64,000 nt of DNA from Plasticicumulans lactativorans. GTDB lineage: Bacteria > Pseudomonadota > Gammaproteobacteria > Competibacterales > Competibacteraceae. Under the pieces are notes generated by a model. The model was not told where the DNA came from and did no database searches. It was given only the letters and a program-made list of their open reading frames with translations. The DNA lies in contig NZ_SLWY01000001.1 in assembly GCF_004341245.1 (NCBI RefSeq), forward strand, positions 204,554 through 268,553, written 5' to 3'. This document shows, one piece after another, positions 1 through 8,674 of the stretch. Position 1 is the first letter of the stretch. Every line of letters begins with the position of its first letter. Position numbers and translations under genes: made by a program.

Positions 1-73
1 GGCGCCGGTCTATAAAAAACTCGCCGAGCGCACCCGCGTCGCCGACGACGGGCGTCCACGCGAGAGACTGCGA

Positions 74-2791
74 GTGCCCCCCGAACCCGCCTCCACCCCC
101 CTGGCCGCGCCGCGGCGCATCGCGCTCGCCTACGCGGCGTTCGCCGGCGCGTGGATCCTGCTGTCGGACCGGGCGCTCGACCTGCTGTTCGCCGACGGCC
201 GGCTGCTCGGCACCCTGCAGACCTACAAGGGCGGCGCCTTCGTCGCCCTCACCAGCCTGCTGCTCTACCTCGCGCTCGCCCGCGACGCCACCCGCCGCCA
301 CGCCGCCGAGGCCGGGCTCGCGGACAGCGAGGAGCGCTATCGCCGGCTGCTCGACGGCGTGCAGGAGTACGCCATCTACCTGCTCGATCAGCAGGGCCGG
401 GTGGCGAGCTGGAACCGCGGCGCCGAGCGCGTCAAGGGCTACTGCGCCGAGGAGATCCTCGGCCGCGACTTCGCCTGCTTCTTCCCCGCCGAGGCGCTTG
501 CCGCCGGCGTGCCGGCCGCGCGCCTGGCGCAGGCGGCGCGCGACGGCCAGTGCGCCGACGAGGACTGGCGGCTGCGCCGGGACGGCGGGCGCTTCTGGGC
601 CAGCACGGTGATCACCGCGCTGCGCGACGGCCGCGGGGCGCCGGCCGGCTACAGCGTGATCACCCGCGACATCACCGAGCAGCGGCTGGCCGCGCGGCGG
701 CTCGCCGAGCAGGAGGAGCGCTTCCGCGTCACCTTCGAGCAGGCCGCCGTCGGCATCGCCCACGTCGCCCCCGACGGGCGCTGGCTCAGGGTCAACGAGC
801 GGCTGTGCGCGATCGTCGGCTACTCGCGCGAGGAACTGCTCGCCCGCCGCTTCCAGGACCTCACCCACCCCGATGACCTCGCCGCCGACGTCGCCATGCT
901 GCAGCGCCTGCTCGGCGGCGAGGCCACCACCTACGTGCGCGAGAAGCGCTACCTGCACCGCGACGGCAGCGTGGTGTGGATCGAGCTCACCGTGGCGCTG
1001 TGCCGTGGCGCCGACGGCACGCCGAAGTTCTTCGTCACCGTGCTGCAGGACATCTCCGCGCGCAAGCGCATCGAGGCCCAGGCACAGGCGCAACTGACCA
1101 TGCTCGAAGCCCTCTACTCGGGCGCCGCGCAGCTCACCGGCAACCTCGAGGTGCAGGCGCTGGCCGACGGCACCGCGCGCTTCTGCGTCGAACGCCTGGG
1201 CGCGCGCCTGGCCTGGATCGGGCGCGCCGAGCCCGACGGCAGCCTGCGGCTGCTGACCAGCGCGCCGGCCGAATTCGACTACCCGCGGCGCATCGAAGTG
1301 CGCTGGGACGACTCGTCGCTCGGCGCCGGCCCGACCGGCATCGCCATCCGCAGCGGCCGGGCGCAGGTGGTCGACGACCTGGGCACCGCCGCCGCCGGCC
1401 GCTTCTCGCCGTGGCACGCTCTGGCGCAGGCGGCGGGCCTGCGCACCAGTGCGGCGCTGCCGCTGATCCACCGCGGCGAGCCCTTCGGCGCGCTCAACCT
1501 GTACGCGGGCGAGGCGGGCTTCTTCACCCCGATGCGCATCGAGCTGTTCCAGGCGCTCGCCAACCAGCTCGCCGGGGCGCTCGCCGGCGCCACGCTGTAC
1601 GCGCGCCTGCGCGAGCAGGCCGGGGCGCTCGAACGGCGGGTGGCGGAGCGCACCGCCGAGCTCGCCGCGGCCAACGCCGCACTGACGCAGCAGGCCGAAC
1701 AGCTCGCCGACCTCTACGACCGCGCGCCCTGCGGCTACCACTCGCTCGACGCCGCGGGCCGCTACCTGCGCGTCAACCAGACCGAGCTGGACTGGCTCGG
1801 CTACCCGCGCGAGGCGCTGCTCGGGCAGTCCTTCCGCGCGCTGCTCGGCGAGGCCTCGCAACGCCTGTTCGACGAGAGCTTCGCGTGCCTCAAGCGGACC
1901 GGCCGGTTCAGCGATCTCGACCTGGAGCTGCGCCGTGCCGACGGCACGCTGCTGCCGGTGGCGCTCAGCGCCACCGCCGTGATCGATGCCGAGGGGCGCT
2001 TCGTCGCGACCCGCTCGACGGTGTTCGACGTCACCGAGCGCAAGCGCGCCGAGGCGCTGGTGCGCCGGCTCAACGCCGAACTGGCCGAGCGTGCCGAGGT
2101 GACGGAAGCCGCCAACCGCGAGCTGGAGGCTTTCACCTACACGGTGTCGCACGACCTGCGCGCGCCGCTGCGGGCGATGCAGGGGCTGTCGCAGGCGCTG
2201 CTCGAGGACTACGGCCCGGTGCTCGACGCGACCGGGCGCGAGTACGCGCAGCGCGTGCTCGCCGCGGCCGAACGCATGGATCGGCTGATCCAGGACCTGC
2301 TCGTCTACAGCCGCCTGGGCTGGCGCGAGCTCGCGTGCACCGACCTCGAACTCGCCGCCGTGCTCGCCGAGGCGCGCGCGCAGGTGCTCGCCGATCCGGC
2401 GCGGCGCGGCGCGGTGGTCGAGCTGGTCGAGCCGCTGCCGGCGGTGCACGCCAACGCCTCGCTGCTGCGCCAGGTGTTCGTCAACCTGCTCGAGAACGCC
2501 TGCAAGTTCGTCGCCCCCGGCGCGCGGGCCGCGGTGCGGGTGTGGGCCGAGCGGCGCGACGGGCGGCTGCGGGTATGGGTGGAGGATGCCGGCATCGGCA
2601 TCGCGCCGGAGCACCACGAGCGCATCTTCCGCGTGTTCGAGCGCCTGCACGGCATCGAGCAGTACCCCGGCACCGGCATCGGGCTCGCCATCGTGCGCAA
2701 GGCGGTGGAGCGCATGGGCGGCAGCGTCGGGCTCGCGTCCGCCCCCGGCGCCGGCAGCCGCTTCTGGGTCGAGCTGCCGGCGCCGGGCTGA
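74..2791 (+). CDS. Membrane-anchored multi-sensor (PAS/GAF) histidine kinase
   Basis: Sensor histidine kinase of 905 residues from the GTG at 74. Two hydrophobic segments (about 16-31 and 53-69) flank a short loop, an N-terminal membrane module common in PAS-GGDEF and PAS-kinase proteins. Then come PAS (about 85-205), PAS (about 215-335), GAF (about 350-510), PAS (about 548-660), a HisKA domain with phospho-acceptor His693 in SHDLRAPL, and an HATPase domain with N box NLLENACKF, G1 DAGIGIAPEH and G2 GTGIGLAIV. It probably phosphorylates the receiver of the GGDEF-EAL protein just downstream. The frame stays open upstream to base 2, so the true start could lie outside the window; the GTG has only a weak GAGAG upstream. 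The sensed ligand is not evident. Confidence 0.9.
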   Translation: MPPEPASTPLAAPRRIALAYAAFAGAWILLSDRALDLLFADGRLLGTLQTYKGGAFVALTSLLLYLALARDATRRHAAEAGLADSEERYRRLLDGVQEYAIYLLDQQGRVASWNRGAERVKGYCAEEILGRDFACFFPAEALAAGVPAARLAQAARDGQCADEDWRLRRDGGRFWASTVITALRDGRGAPAGYSVITRDITEQRLAARRLAEQEERFRVTFEQAAVGIAHVAPDGRWLRVNERLCAIVGYSREELLARRFQDLTHPDDLAADVAMLQRLLGGEATTYVREKRYLHRDGSVVWIELTVALCRGADGTPKFFVTVLQDISARKRIEAQAQAQLTMLEALYSGAAQLTGNLEVQALADGTARFCVERLGARLAWIGRAEPDGSLRLLTSAPAEFDYPRRIEVRWDDSSLGAGPTGIAIRSGRAQVVDDLGTAAAGRFSPWHALAQAAGLRTSAALPLIHRGEPFGALNLYAGEAGFFTPMRIELFQALANQLAGALAGATLYARLREQAGALERRVAERTAELAAANAALTQQAEQLADLYDRAPCGYHSLDAAGRYLRVNQTELDWLGYPREALLGQSFRALLGEASQRLFDESFACLKRTGRFSDLDLELRRADGTLLPVALSATAVIDAEGRFVATRSTVFDVTERKRAEALVRRLNAELAERAEVTEAANRELEAFTYTVSHDLRAPLRAMQGLSQALLEDYGPVLDATGREYAQRVLAAAERMDRLIQDLLVYSRLGWRELACTDLELAAVLAEARAQVLADPARRGAVVELVEPLPAVHANASLLRQVFVNLLENACKFVAPGARAAVRVWAERRDGRLRVWVEDAGIGIAPEHHERIFRVFERLHGIEQYPGTGIGLAIVRKAVERMGGSVGLASAPGAGSRFWVELPAPG

Positions 2792-2927
2792 GCGCCGCCC
2801 CCCCCGGCCGGCCAGCCGGGGGGCGCCCGACGCTGCGCCGATGGGCCGGCGTGTACTGGGCGCGCGCGTGAAATCGGTACACCATGGCTCATCGCCCCCG
2901 CACACCGGTCCGGAGACGCACTGCATC

Positions 2928-5414
2928 ATGGCTACCGCTGCCGAATCGTTGTCGTCGCCGCACATCGTGGTGGTCGACGACAACCCCGACGACCGCCTGC
3001 TGGTCACCCGCGGGCTGCTCCGCCAGTGGCCCGGCTGCCACGTCGAGGCGGTGGCCGAACCCCTGGCGCTGGAGGCGGCGCTCAGGCAGGCGCCGCCCGA
3101 CCTGGTGATCACCGACTACCAGCTGCAGTGGGGCACGGGGCTCGAGGTGTTCGCGCGGGTGCGGGCGGCCTGGCCCGACTGCCCGGTGGTGATGTTCACC
3201 GGCACCGGCAGCGAGGAGGTCGCCGTCGCCGCGCTGCAGAGCGGGCTCGACGACTACGTGCTGAAATCCCCGCGCCACTACGCGGTGCTGCCCGAACGCG
3301 TGCGCCTCGTGCTCGAACGCGCGCGCGACCGCACCCGCCTCGCCGCCGCACAGGCGGCGCTCGCGGCGAGCGACGCGCGCCTGCGCAGCGTCACCGACCA
3401 GTTGCGCGAGGTGATCTTCCAGCTCGACGCCGAGGGCTGCTGCCAGCTGCTGAGCCGGGCGTGGACGCGGATCACCGGCCTGCCGGTGGCCGAGTGCATC
3501 GGCCGGCCGTTCGACACCTTCGTGCACGCCGACGACCGCGCCGCAGCCCTCGACCGCTACCTCGCGCTGATGCACGGCGGCACCGACCTGCAGCGCAGCG
3601 TGCTGCGGCTGCTGCGCGCCGACGGCAGCCTGCGCTGGGTCGAGGTGCATGCCCGCCCGAGCAGCGACGCCGAGGGGCGGGTGAACGGGCTCGCCGGCAC
3701 CCTCACCGACATCACCGCCCGCCACCAGGCCGAGGCCAAGCTGCGCCTGTACGCGACGGTGTTCGAGCGCAGCGCCGACGCGATCTACGTCACCGACGCC
3801 GACGGCACCATCGTCGCCGTCAACCAGGCCTTCAGCCGCATCACCGGCTACAGCGCGGCCGAGGCCGAGGGGTGCACGCCGCGGCTGCTGAAGTCCGGGC
3901 ACCAGGACCGCGCCTTCTACGAGGGCCTGTGGGGCGACCTGCTGCGCAGCGGGCACTGGCGGGGCGAGATCTGGGACCGGCGCCGCGACGGCAGCCAGTT
4001 TCCGAGCTGGCTGTCGCTGGCGGCGGTGCACGACGAAGCCGGCGCCACCACGCACTTCATCGCGATCCAGAGCGACCTGTCCGAGCGCAAGCAGGCCGAG
4101 GCGCGCATCCACTTCCTGTCGCAGCACGACGCGCTCACCGGGCTGCCCAACCGCGCGCTGCTCGCCGAGCGCATCGAGCAGGCGCTGGGGGTCGCGCGGC
4201 GCGAGGGCGGGACGGTGGCGGTGCTGCACCTCGACCTCGACCGCTTCAAGGTGGTCAACGACTCGCTCGGGCCGACGGCGGCCGACCAGCTGCTGCGCGG
4301 CATGGCCGAGCGCCTGCACCTGAGCCTGCGCATCGGCGACACGCTGGCACGCCAGGGCGGCGACGAGTTCCTCGCCGTGGCGCGCTGCCGCGGCGGTGCC
4401 GCCGAGGCCACGCAGTTCGCGCGGCGGCTGCTCGGCGTGGTCAGCGAGCCGCTCGATGCCGGGGAGCGCGACCTGAGCCTCACCGGCAGCATCGGCATCA
4501 GCCTGTTCCCCGACGACGGCGGGGATGCCGACACCCTGCTCAAGGCCGCCGGCAGCGCGCTGCACACGGTCAAGGCGCGCGGCGGCAACGGCTACGCGCT
4601 GCACACCCCCGAGCTCGCCGTGCAGGCGCAGGAGCGGCTGCGGCTCGAGACCGCGCTGCGCGGCGCCCTCGACGCCGGCGAGTTCCAGCTGCACTACCAG
4701 CCGCAGCTCGACCTCGCCAGCGGCCGGCTGTTCGGCGTCGAGGCGCTGCTGCGCTGGCAGCACCCGGAGTTCGGCCACATCCCGCCGCAGCGCTTCATCC
4801 CCCTCGCCGAGGAGACCGGGCTGATCGTGCCGATCGGCGACTGGGTGATCGCCCGCGCCTGCCGCGACCTCGCCGACTGGGGCGCGCAGGGCATCGCACC
4901 GCCGCGGGTGGCGGTGAACCTGTCGGCGCGCCAGTTCGCGCAGCCGCAGCTGTTCGCGCGGGTCAAGGCGCTGCTGGAGGCGAGCGGCCTGCCGCCCGGG
5001 CGCCTGGAGGTGGAGATCACCGAGAGCCTGCTGATGCAGGACCCGGAGGCCACCGTGGCGACCCTGCGCGCCTTCGTCGAGCTGGGCGTCAGCGTGTCGA
5101 TCGACGACTTCGGCACCGGCTATTCGAGCCTGAGCTACCTGCGCCGCTTCCCCATCCACACGCTGAAGATCGACCGCTCCTTCGTCATCGAGCTGGGGCA
5201 CGACGCCAGCGACGCCGCGATCGTCAGCGCCATCATCGCGATGGCGCACCGCCTCGGCCTGCAGGTGATCGCCGAGGGGGTGGAGACCGCCGCGCAGCGC
5301 GACTTCCTGGCCGCCGAGGGCTGCGATGCGATCCAGGGCTACTGGCTGGCGCGGCCGATGCCGGCGGCGGCCTGCGCCGAGTGGATGCGCGGGCACGACG
5401 CGCAGGCGGCCTGA
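2928..5414 (+). CDS. Response regulator with REC-PAS-PAS-GGDEF-EAL domains (c-di-GMP turnover)
   Basis: 828 residues from the ATG at 2928; the open frame runs further upstream but only this start places the receiver at the N-terminus. REC is about 11-130 with phospho-acceptor Asp63, followed by two PAS domains (about 155-400), GGDEF (about 405-565) and EAL (about 575-820). The GGDEF motif is literal (about 477) and preceded by an RIGD inhibitory-site motif. However, the usual SLGHxxGD substrate loop reads SLGPTAAD, so cyclase activity is doubtful. The EAL half keeps EALLRW, DDFGTGYSSL and IAEGVET, so it looks like an active c-di-GMP phosphodiesterase. It lies 136 bp after the histidine kinase and is probably its partner. 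Confidence 0.92.
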   Translation: MATAAESLSSPHIVVVDDNPDDRLLVTRGLLRQWPGCHVEAVAEPLALEAALRQAPPDLVITDYQLQWGTGLEVFARVRAAWPDCPVVMFTGTGSEEVAVAALQSGLDDYVLKSPRHYAVLPERVRLVLERARDRTRLAAAQAALAASDARLRSVTDQLREVIFQLDAEGCCQLLSRAWTRITGLPVAECIGRPFDTFVHADDRAAALDRYLALMHGGTDLQRSVLRLLRADGSLRWVEVHARPSSDAEGRVNGLAGTLTDITARHQAEAKLRLYATVFERSADAIYVTDADGTIVAVNQAFSRITGYSAAEAEGCTPRLLKSGHQDRAFYEGLWGDLLRSGHWRGEIWDRRRDGSQFPSWLSLAAVHDEAGATTHFIAIQSDLSERKQAEARIHFLSQHDALTGLPNRALLAERIEQALGVARREGGTVAVLHLDLDRFKVVNDSLGPTAADQLLRGMAERLHLSLRIGDTLARQGGDEFLAVARCRGGAAEATQFARRLLGVVSEPLDAGERDLSLTGSIGISLFPDDGGDADTLLKAAGSALHTVKARGGNGYALHTPELAVQAQERLRLETALRGALDAGEFQLHYQPQLDLASGRLFGVEALLRWQHPEFGHIPPQRFIPLAEETGLIVPIGDWVIARACRDLADWGAQGIAPPRVAVNLSARQFAQPQLFARVKALLEASGLPPGRLEVEITESLLMQDPEATVATLRAFVELGVSVSIDDFGTGYSSLSYLRRFPIHTLKIDRSFVIELGHDASDAAIVSAIIAMAHRLGLQVIAEGVETAAQRDFLAAEGCDAIQGYWLARPMPAAACAEWMRGHDAQAA

Positions 5415-5503
5415 GGCCTTGACACGGCGGTGATTCCCCGCTGGGCGGTGCGCCGCCTGCTTTACTTGGGGGGCTTCGAAACATCACGCGGGAGGGCCGC
5501 ATC

Positions 5504-5992
5504 ATGCTCGAAAGCGTCAGACACGGCTGGTACAGCCTCGCGCCGCACTGCGAGGTCGAGTTCGAACACGGCGTGCCGGTGCGCATCGCCTGCGAGTGGT
5601 CGCGCAAGCCCGAGCACGAGGCGTCCCTGGTCGACGACATCCACGCGCTCTGCGGCTTCCGCGTGAGCATCGGCGCCTGGAGCGGTGACGGCAGCCCCGA
5701 GCGCGAGGCGCCGCTGACGGTGGCAGCGGCCGAGTTCGACGGCGTGCTCACGCGCCGCGCGCGCTCCGCGGCGGCGACCTTCTTCGACCGCTACGGGCAC
5801 GCGCTGCGGCCGCAGGACACCGACTTCGAGGAGGAGGCCTACGCGCAGGATTTCATCGCCGCGATGCACCACTGCGGCGTCGGCTGGGACGACGTCGACA
5901 AGGAGGCGCACTTCGCGGCCTGGCGCAGGACGCTGCACGCCGAGGCCGAGCGCCTGGTGGCGCGCGACGGCGAGGTGCAGGAAGAGCCCTGA
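5504..5992 (+). CDS. Hypothetical protein (162 aa)
   Basis: I do not recognise a family. The protein is acidic and soluble-looking, with no signal peptide or membrane segment. It starts MLESVRHGWYSLAPHCEVEF and has a C-terminal acidic helical part rich in His, Trp and Glu. A GGGAGGG sequence lies shortly before the ATG at 5504. It stands alone between the GGDEF-EAL gene and a convergent FAD oxidase. Codon use matches the neighbours, which supports a real gene. Confidence 0.65.
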   Translation: MLESVRHGWYSLAPHCEVEFEHGVPVRIACEWSRKPEHEASLVDDIHALCGFRVSIGAWSGDGSPEREAPLTVAAAEFDGVLTRRARSAAATFFDRYGHALRPQDTDFEEEAYAQDFIAAMHHCGVGWDDVDKEAHFAAWRRTLHAEAERLVARDGEVQEEP

Positions 5993-6123
5993 GCCGCGGC
6001 GCGGCGGCGGACGGCGCGCGCGGCCAGGCCGAGCCCGCACCGCGCGCCGCGCCCGCCCGCGTACCCGTGCCCCCGCCCTCCGCCCGACCGTGCGCTCGGC
6101 GCAGCCGGCGGCGTGCCGCACGC

Positions 6124-7527
6124 TCAGCCCGGCGGCAGTACCGCGCCGGGGTTGAGGATGCCGCGCGGGTCGAGCGTGCGCTTGATGCCGCGCATCAGTT
6201 CGAGTTCGAGCGGGGACTTGTAGCGCGCCATTTCGCCGGTCTTGCTGCGGCCGACGCCGTGCTCGGCGCTGAAGCTGCCGCCGCAGGCCGCCACCAGGTC
6301 GTGCACCACGCGCTCGCAGCGTCCCCAGCAGGCGAGGAAGTCCGCCGCGGCCATGCCCGGCGGCTGGCTCAGGTTGAAGTGCACGTTGCCGTCGCCGACG
6401 TGGCCGAAGGGGTAGGGGCGCACCCCCGGCAGCAGCGCCGTGCACGCCGCGCTGGCCTGGCGGATGAACTCCGGCACGCGGCTCACCGGCACCGCCACGT
6501 CGTGCTTGATGCTCGCGCCCTCGTGGCGCTGCGCCTCGACCAGCCCCTCGCGCAGCCGCCACAGCGCCGCGGCCTGCGCCTCGCTCGCGGCCGTCGCGGC
6601 ATCGACGATCTCGCCGGCGGCGAGCGCATCGGCGAGCAGCGCCTCGAGCCGCGCCGCCGGAGCGTCGCCGGCGCCGTCGAGCTCCAGCAGCACGCACCAG
6701 GCGTGCGCGACGTCGAACGGGTCGCGGCAGCCCGGCACGTGGCGCACCGCGGCGTCGAGGCCGATGCGCGGCAGCAGCTCGAAGCTCGTCAGCGTGTCGG
6801 CCGAGGCGTGCCGCGCCCGCGCCAGCAGCGCCAGGCAGGCATCGAGATCGGCGAGCGCGGCGAGCGCGGTGGCGCGCCGCTCGGGCAGCGGGAACAGCCG
6901 CAGCACCGCGGCGGTGATCACCCCCAGCGTGCCTTCGGAGCCGATGAACAGGTCGCGCAGGTCGTAGCCGGTGTTGTCCTTGCGCAGCCGGCGCAGGCCG
7001 TCCCACACGCGGCCGTCGGCGAGCACGACCTCGAGCCCCAGGCACAGCGCGCGCGCGCTGCCGTAGCGCAGCACGTTGAGGCCGCCGGCGTTGGTCGCGA
7101 GGTTGCCGCCGATCGTGCACGAGCCCTCGGCGCCGAGCGACAGCGGGAACAGCCGGCCGTGGGCGCGCGCGGCCGCCTGCACGTCGGCGAGGATGCAGCC
7201 GGCCTCGGCGGTGAGGCTGCCGTCGAGCGCATCGACGGCGCGGATGCGGTCGAGCCGCGCCAGGCTCAGCACGAGCTGCCCGGCCGTCGGCAGCGCGCCG
7301 GCGCAGCGCCCGGTGTTGCCGCCCTGCGGCACCATGCCGACGCCGGCCTCGTGGCAGGCGGCGAGCACCGCGGCGACCGCGGCGGTGTCGGCCGGGCGCA
7401 CCACCGCGAGCGCGGCGCCGTGGTGGCGCGCGCGCGATTCCTCCAGGTAGGGCGCCATCGCGGCGGGCTGGTCGAGCCAGCCGGCGGGGCCGAGGCGGGT
7501 GCGCAGACGGGCGAGGGCGGGGTGCAT
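6124..7527 (-). CDS. FAD-linked oxidase (GlcD / D-2-hydroxyacid dehydrogenase type)
   Basis: 467 residues from the ATG at 7527, which gives the compact family start MHPALARLRTRLG; the frame is open further upstream. The N-terminal half is a PCMH-type FAD-binding domain, recognisable by PQGGNTGRCAGA, the glycine-rich GSLTAEAGCILADVQ and the cluster LGAEGSCTIGGNLATNAGG. The C-terminal half is an FAD-oxidase C domain with the metal/substrate motif PFGHVGDGNVHFN and the end motif EHGVGRSKTGEM. This family oxidises 2-hydroxyacids such as D-lactate, glycolate or D-2-hydroxyglutarate and passes electrons to a carrier. Length fits single-subunit members. The substrate cannot be told from sequence. 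Confidence 0.9.
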   Translation of the reverse strand: MHPALARLRTRLGPAGWLDQPAAMAPYLEESRARHHGAALAVVRPADTAAVAAVLAACHEAGVGMVPQGGNTGRCAGALPTAGQLVLSLARLDRIRAVDALDGSLTAEAGCILADVQAAARAHGRLFPLSLGAEGSCTIGGNLATNAGGLNVLRYGSARALCLGLEVVLADGRVWDGLRRLRKDNTGYDLRDLFIGSEGTLGVITAAVLRLFPLPERRATALAALADLDACLALLARARHASADTLTSFELLPRIGLDAAVRHVPGCRDPFDVAHAWCVLLELDGAGDAPAARLEALLADALAAGEIVDAATAASEAQAAALWRLREGLVEAQRHEGASIKHDVAVPVSRVPEFIRQASAACTALLPGVRPYPFGHVGDGNVHFNLSQPPGMAAADFLACWGRCERVVHDLVAACGGSFSAEHGVGRSKTGEMARYKSPLELELMRGIKRTLDPRGILNPGAVLPPG

Positions 7528-7654
7528 GGCGGTGCGGCGGGCGGCGGGGAGGCATTCCAGTCTACGGCCTGCCGCCGTGCGGCGCCCGCGGTGCGGCGGC
7601 GGCACACTCGGGTAGGATCGCAGCGCATCCGCCCCTGCGCCCCCGGAGGGCACC

Positions 7655-8530
7655 GTGACGACGCCCCCGCTGTACCTCGGCTGCCCGGTGTGGAGCGAGC
7701 GCCGCTGGCTCGGGACCTTCTTCACCGCCGCCGCGCGGCCCCATGAACACCTCGCGCAGTACGCCAGCGTGTTCGACGCGGTCGAAGGCAACAGCACCTT
7801 CTACGGCCTGCCGCGCGCCGAGACCGTGCAGCGCTGGGCCGCCGACGCGCCGGCGCGCTTCCGCTTCTGCTTCAAGTTCCCGCAGCGCATCAGCCACGCG
7901 CTCGCGCTGCGCGGTGCCGAGGCCGACACCGCCGCGTTCCTCGCGCGCCTGGCGCCGCTCGGCGCGTGCCTCGGCCCGTGCCTGCTGCAACTGCCGGCGA
8001 GCTTCGGCCCCGACGGCGTGCCGGCGCTGCTCGCCTACCTCGACGCGCTGCCGGCCGAGTACACCTGCGTGGTCGAGGTGCGCCACCCGGCATTCTTCGC
8101 CAAGGGCGAGGCGGAGATCGCGCTGAACCGGGCGCTGCGCGCGCGGGGTGTCGACCGCGCGATCCTCGACAGCCGCGCGCTGTTCAGCACGCCGCCGCCC
8201 GATGCGGCGAGCGCCGAGGCGCAGGCGCGCAAGCCGCGCCTGCCGGTGCACGCGGTGGCGGTGGGGCCGCGGCCGCTGCTGCGCTTCATCGGTCACCCCG
8301 AGCTCGAACGCAACCGCGCCTACCTGGCGCCCTGGGTCGACAAGCTCGCGGCGTGGATCGGCGAGGGGCGCACCCCCTACGTCTTCACCCACATGCCCGA
8401 CAACCGCGACGCGCCGGCGCTCGCGCGGCTGTTCCACGGCCTGCTGCGCGCACGGCTGCCGGAGCTGCCGCCGCTGCCGCCGGCGCCGGCCGCGCGTACG
8501 CCGCGGCAGCGCCAGGCCGATCTGTTCTGA
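7655..8530 (+). CDS. DUF72 family protein (YecE-like)
   Basis: 291 residues from the GTG at 7655, preceded by GGAGGG a few bases upstream. The opening LYLGCPVWSERRWLGTFF, then VEGNSTFYGLP, FKFPQRISH and VVEVRHPAFF are hallmarks of the DUF72 TIM-barrel family. The C-terminal part has FTHMPDNRDAPALAR, matching the family's terminal motif. The biochemical role of DUF72 proteins is not established. It is transcribed divergently from the FAD oxidase with 127 bp between them. Confidence 0.9.
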   Translation: MTTPPLYLGCPVWSERRWLGTFFTAAARPHEHLAQYASVFDAVEGNSTFYGLPRAETVQRWAADAPARFRFCFKFPQRISHALALRGAEADTAAFLARLAPLGACLGPCLLQLPASFGPDGVPALLAYLDALPAEYTCVVEVRHPAFFAKGEAEIALNRALRARGVDRAILDSRALFSTPPPDAASAEAQARKPRLPVHAVAVGPRPLLRFIGHPELERNRAYLAPWVDKLAAWIGEGRTPYVFTHMPDNRDAPALARLFHGLLRARLPELPPLPPAPAARTPRQRQADLF

Positions 8531-8674
8531 GGGGGAGGGGGTGGGCGGCGCCGGTGCCGGCGCACCTTCCTGTACGCCTGCGCGGTGCGGCGCCGCCCTG
8601 CGCCCGCGGCGCGTGCAATCCGCTCCGCGGCACCGCCGGGCACCGGTGCGGACGCCCGCAGGCCGGTGGCGGCT

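Noticed and set aside
2889..5396. An 835-codon minus-strand open frame
   Set aside because: Exact antisense of the REC-PAS-GGDEF-EAL gene, with no recognisable domain.
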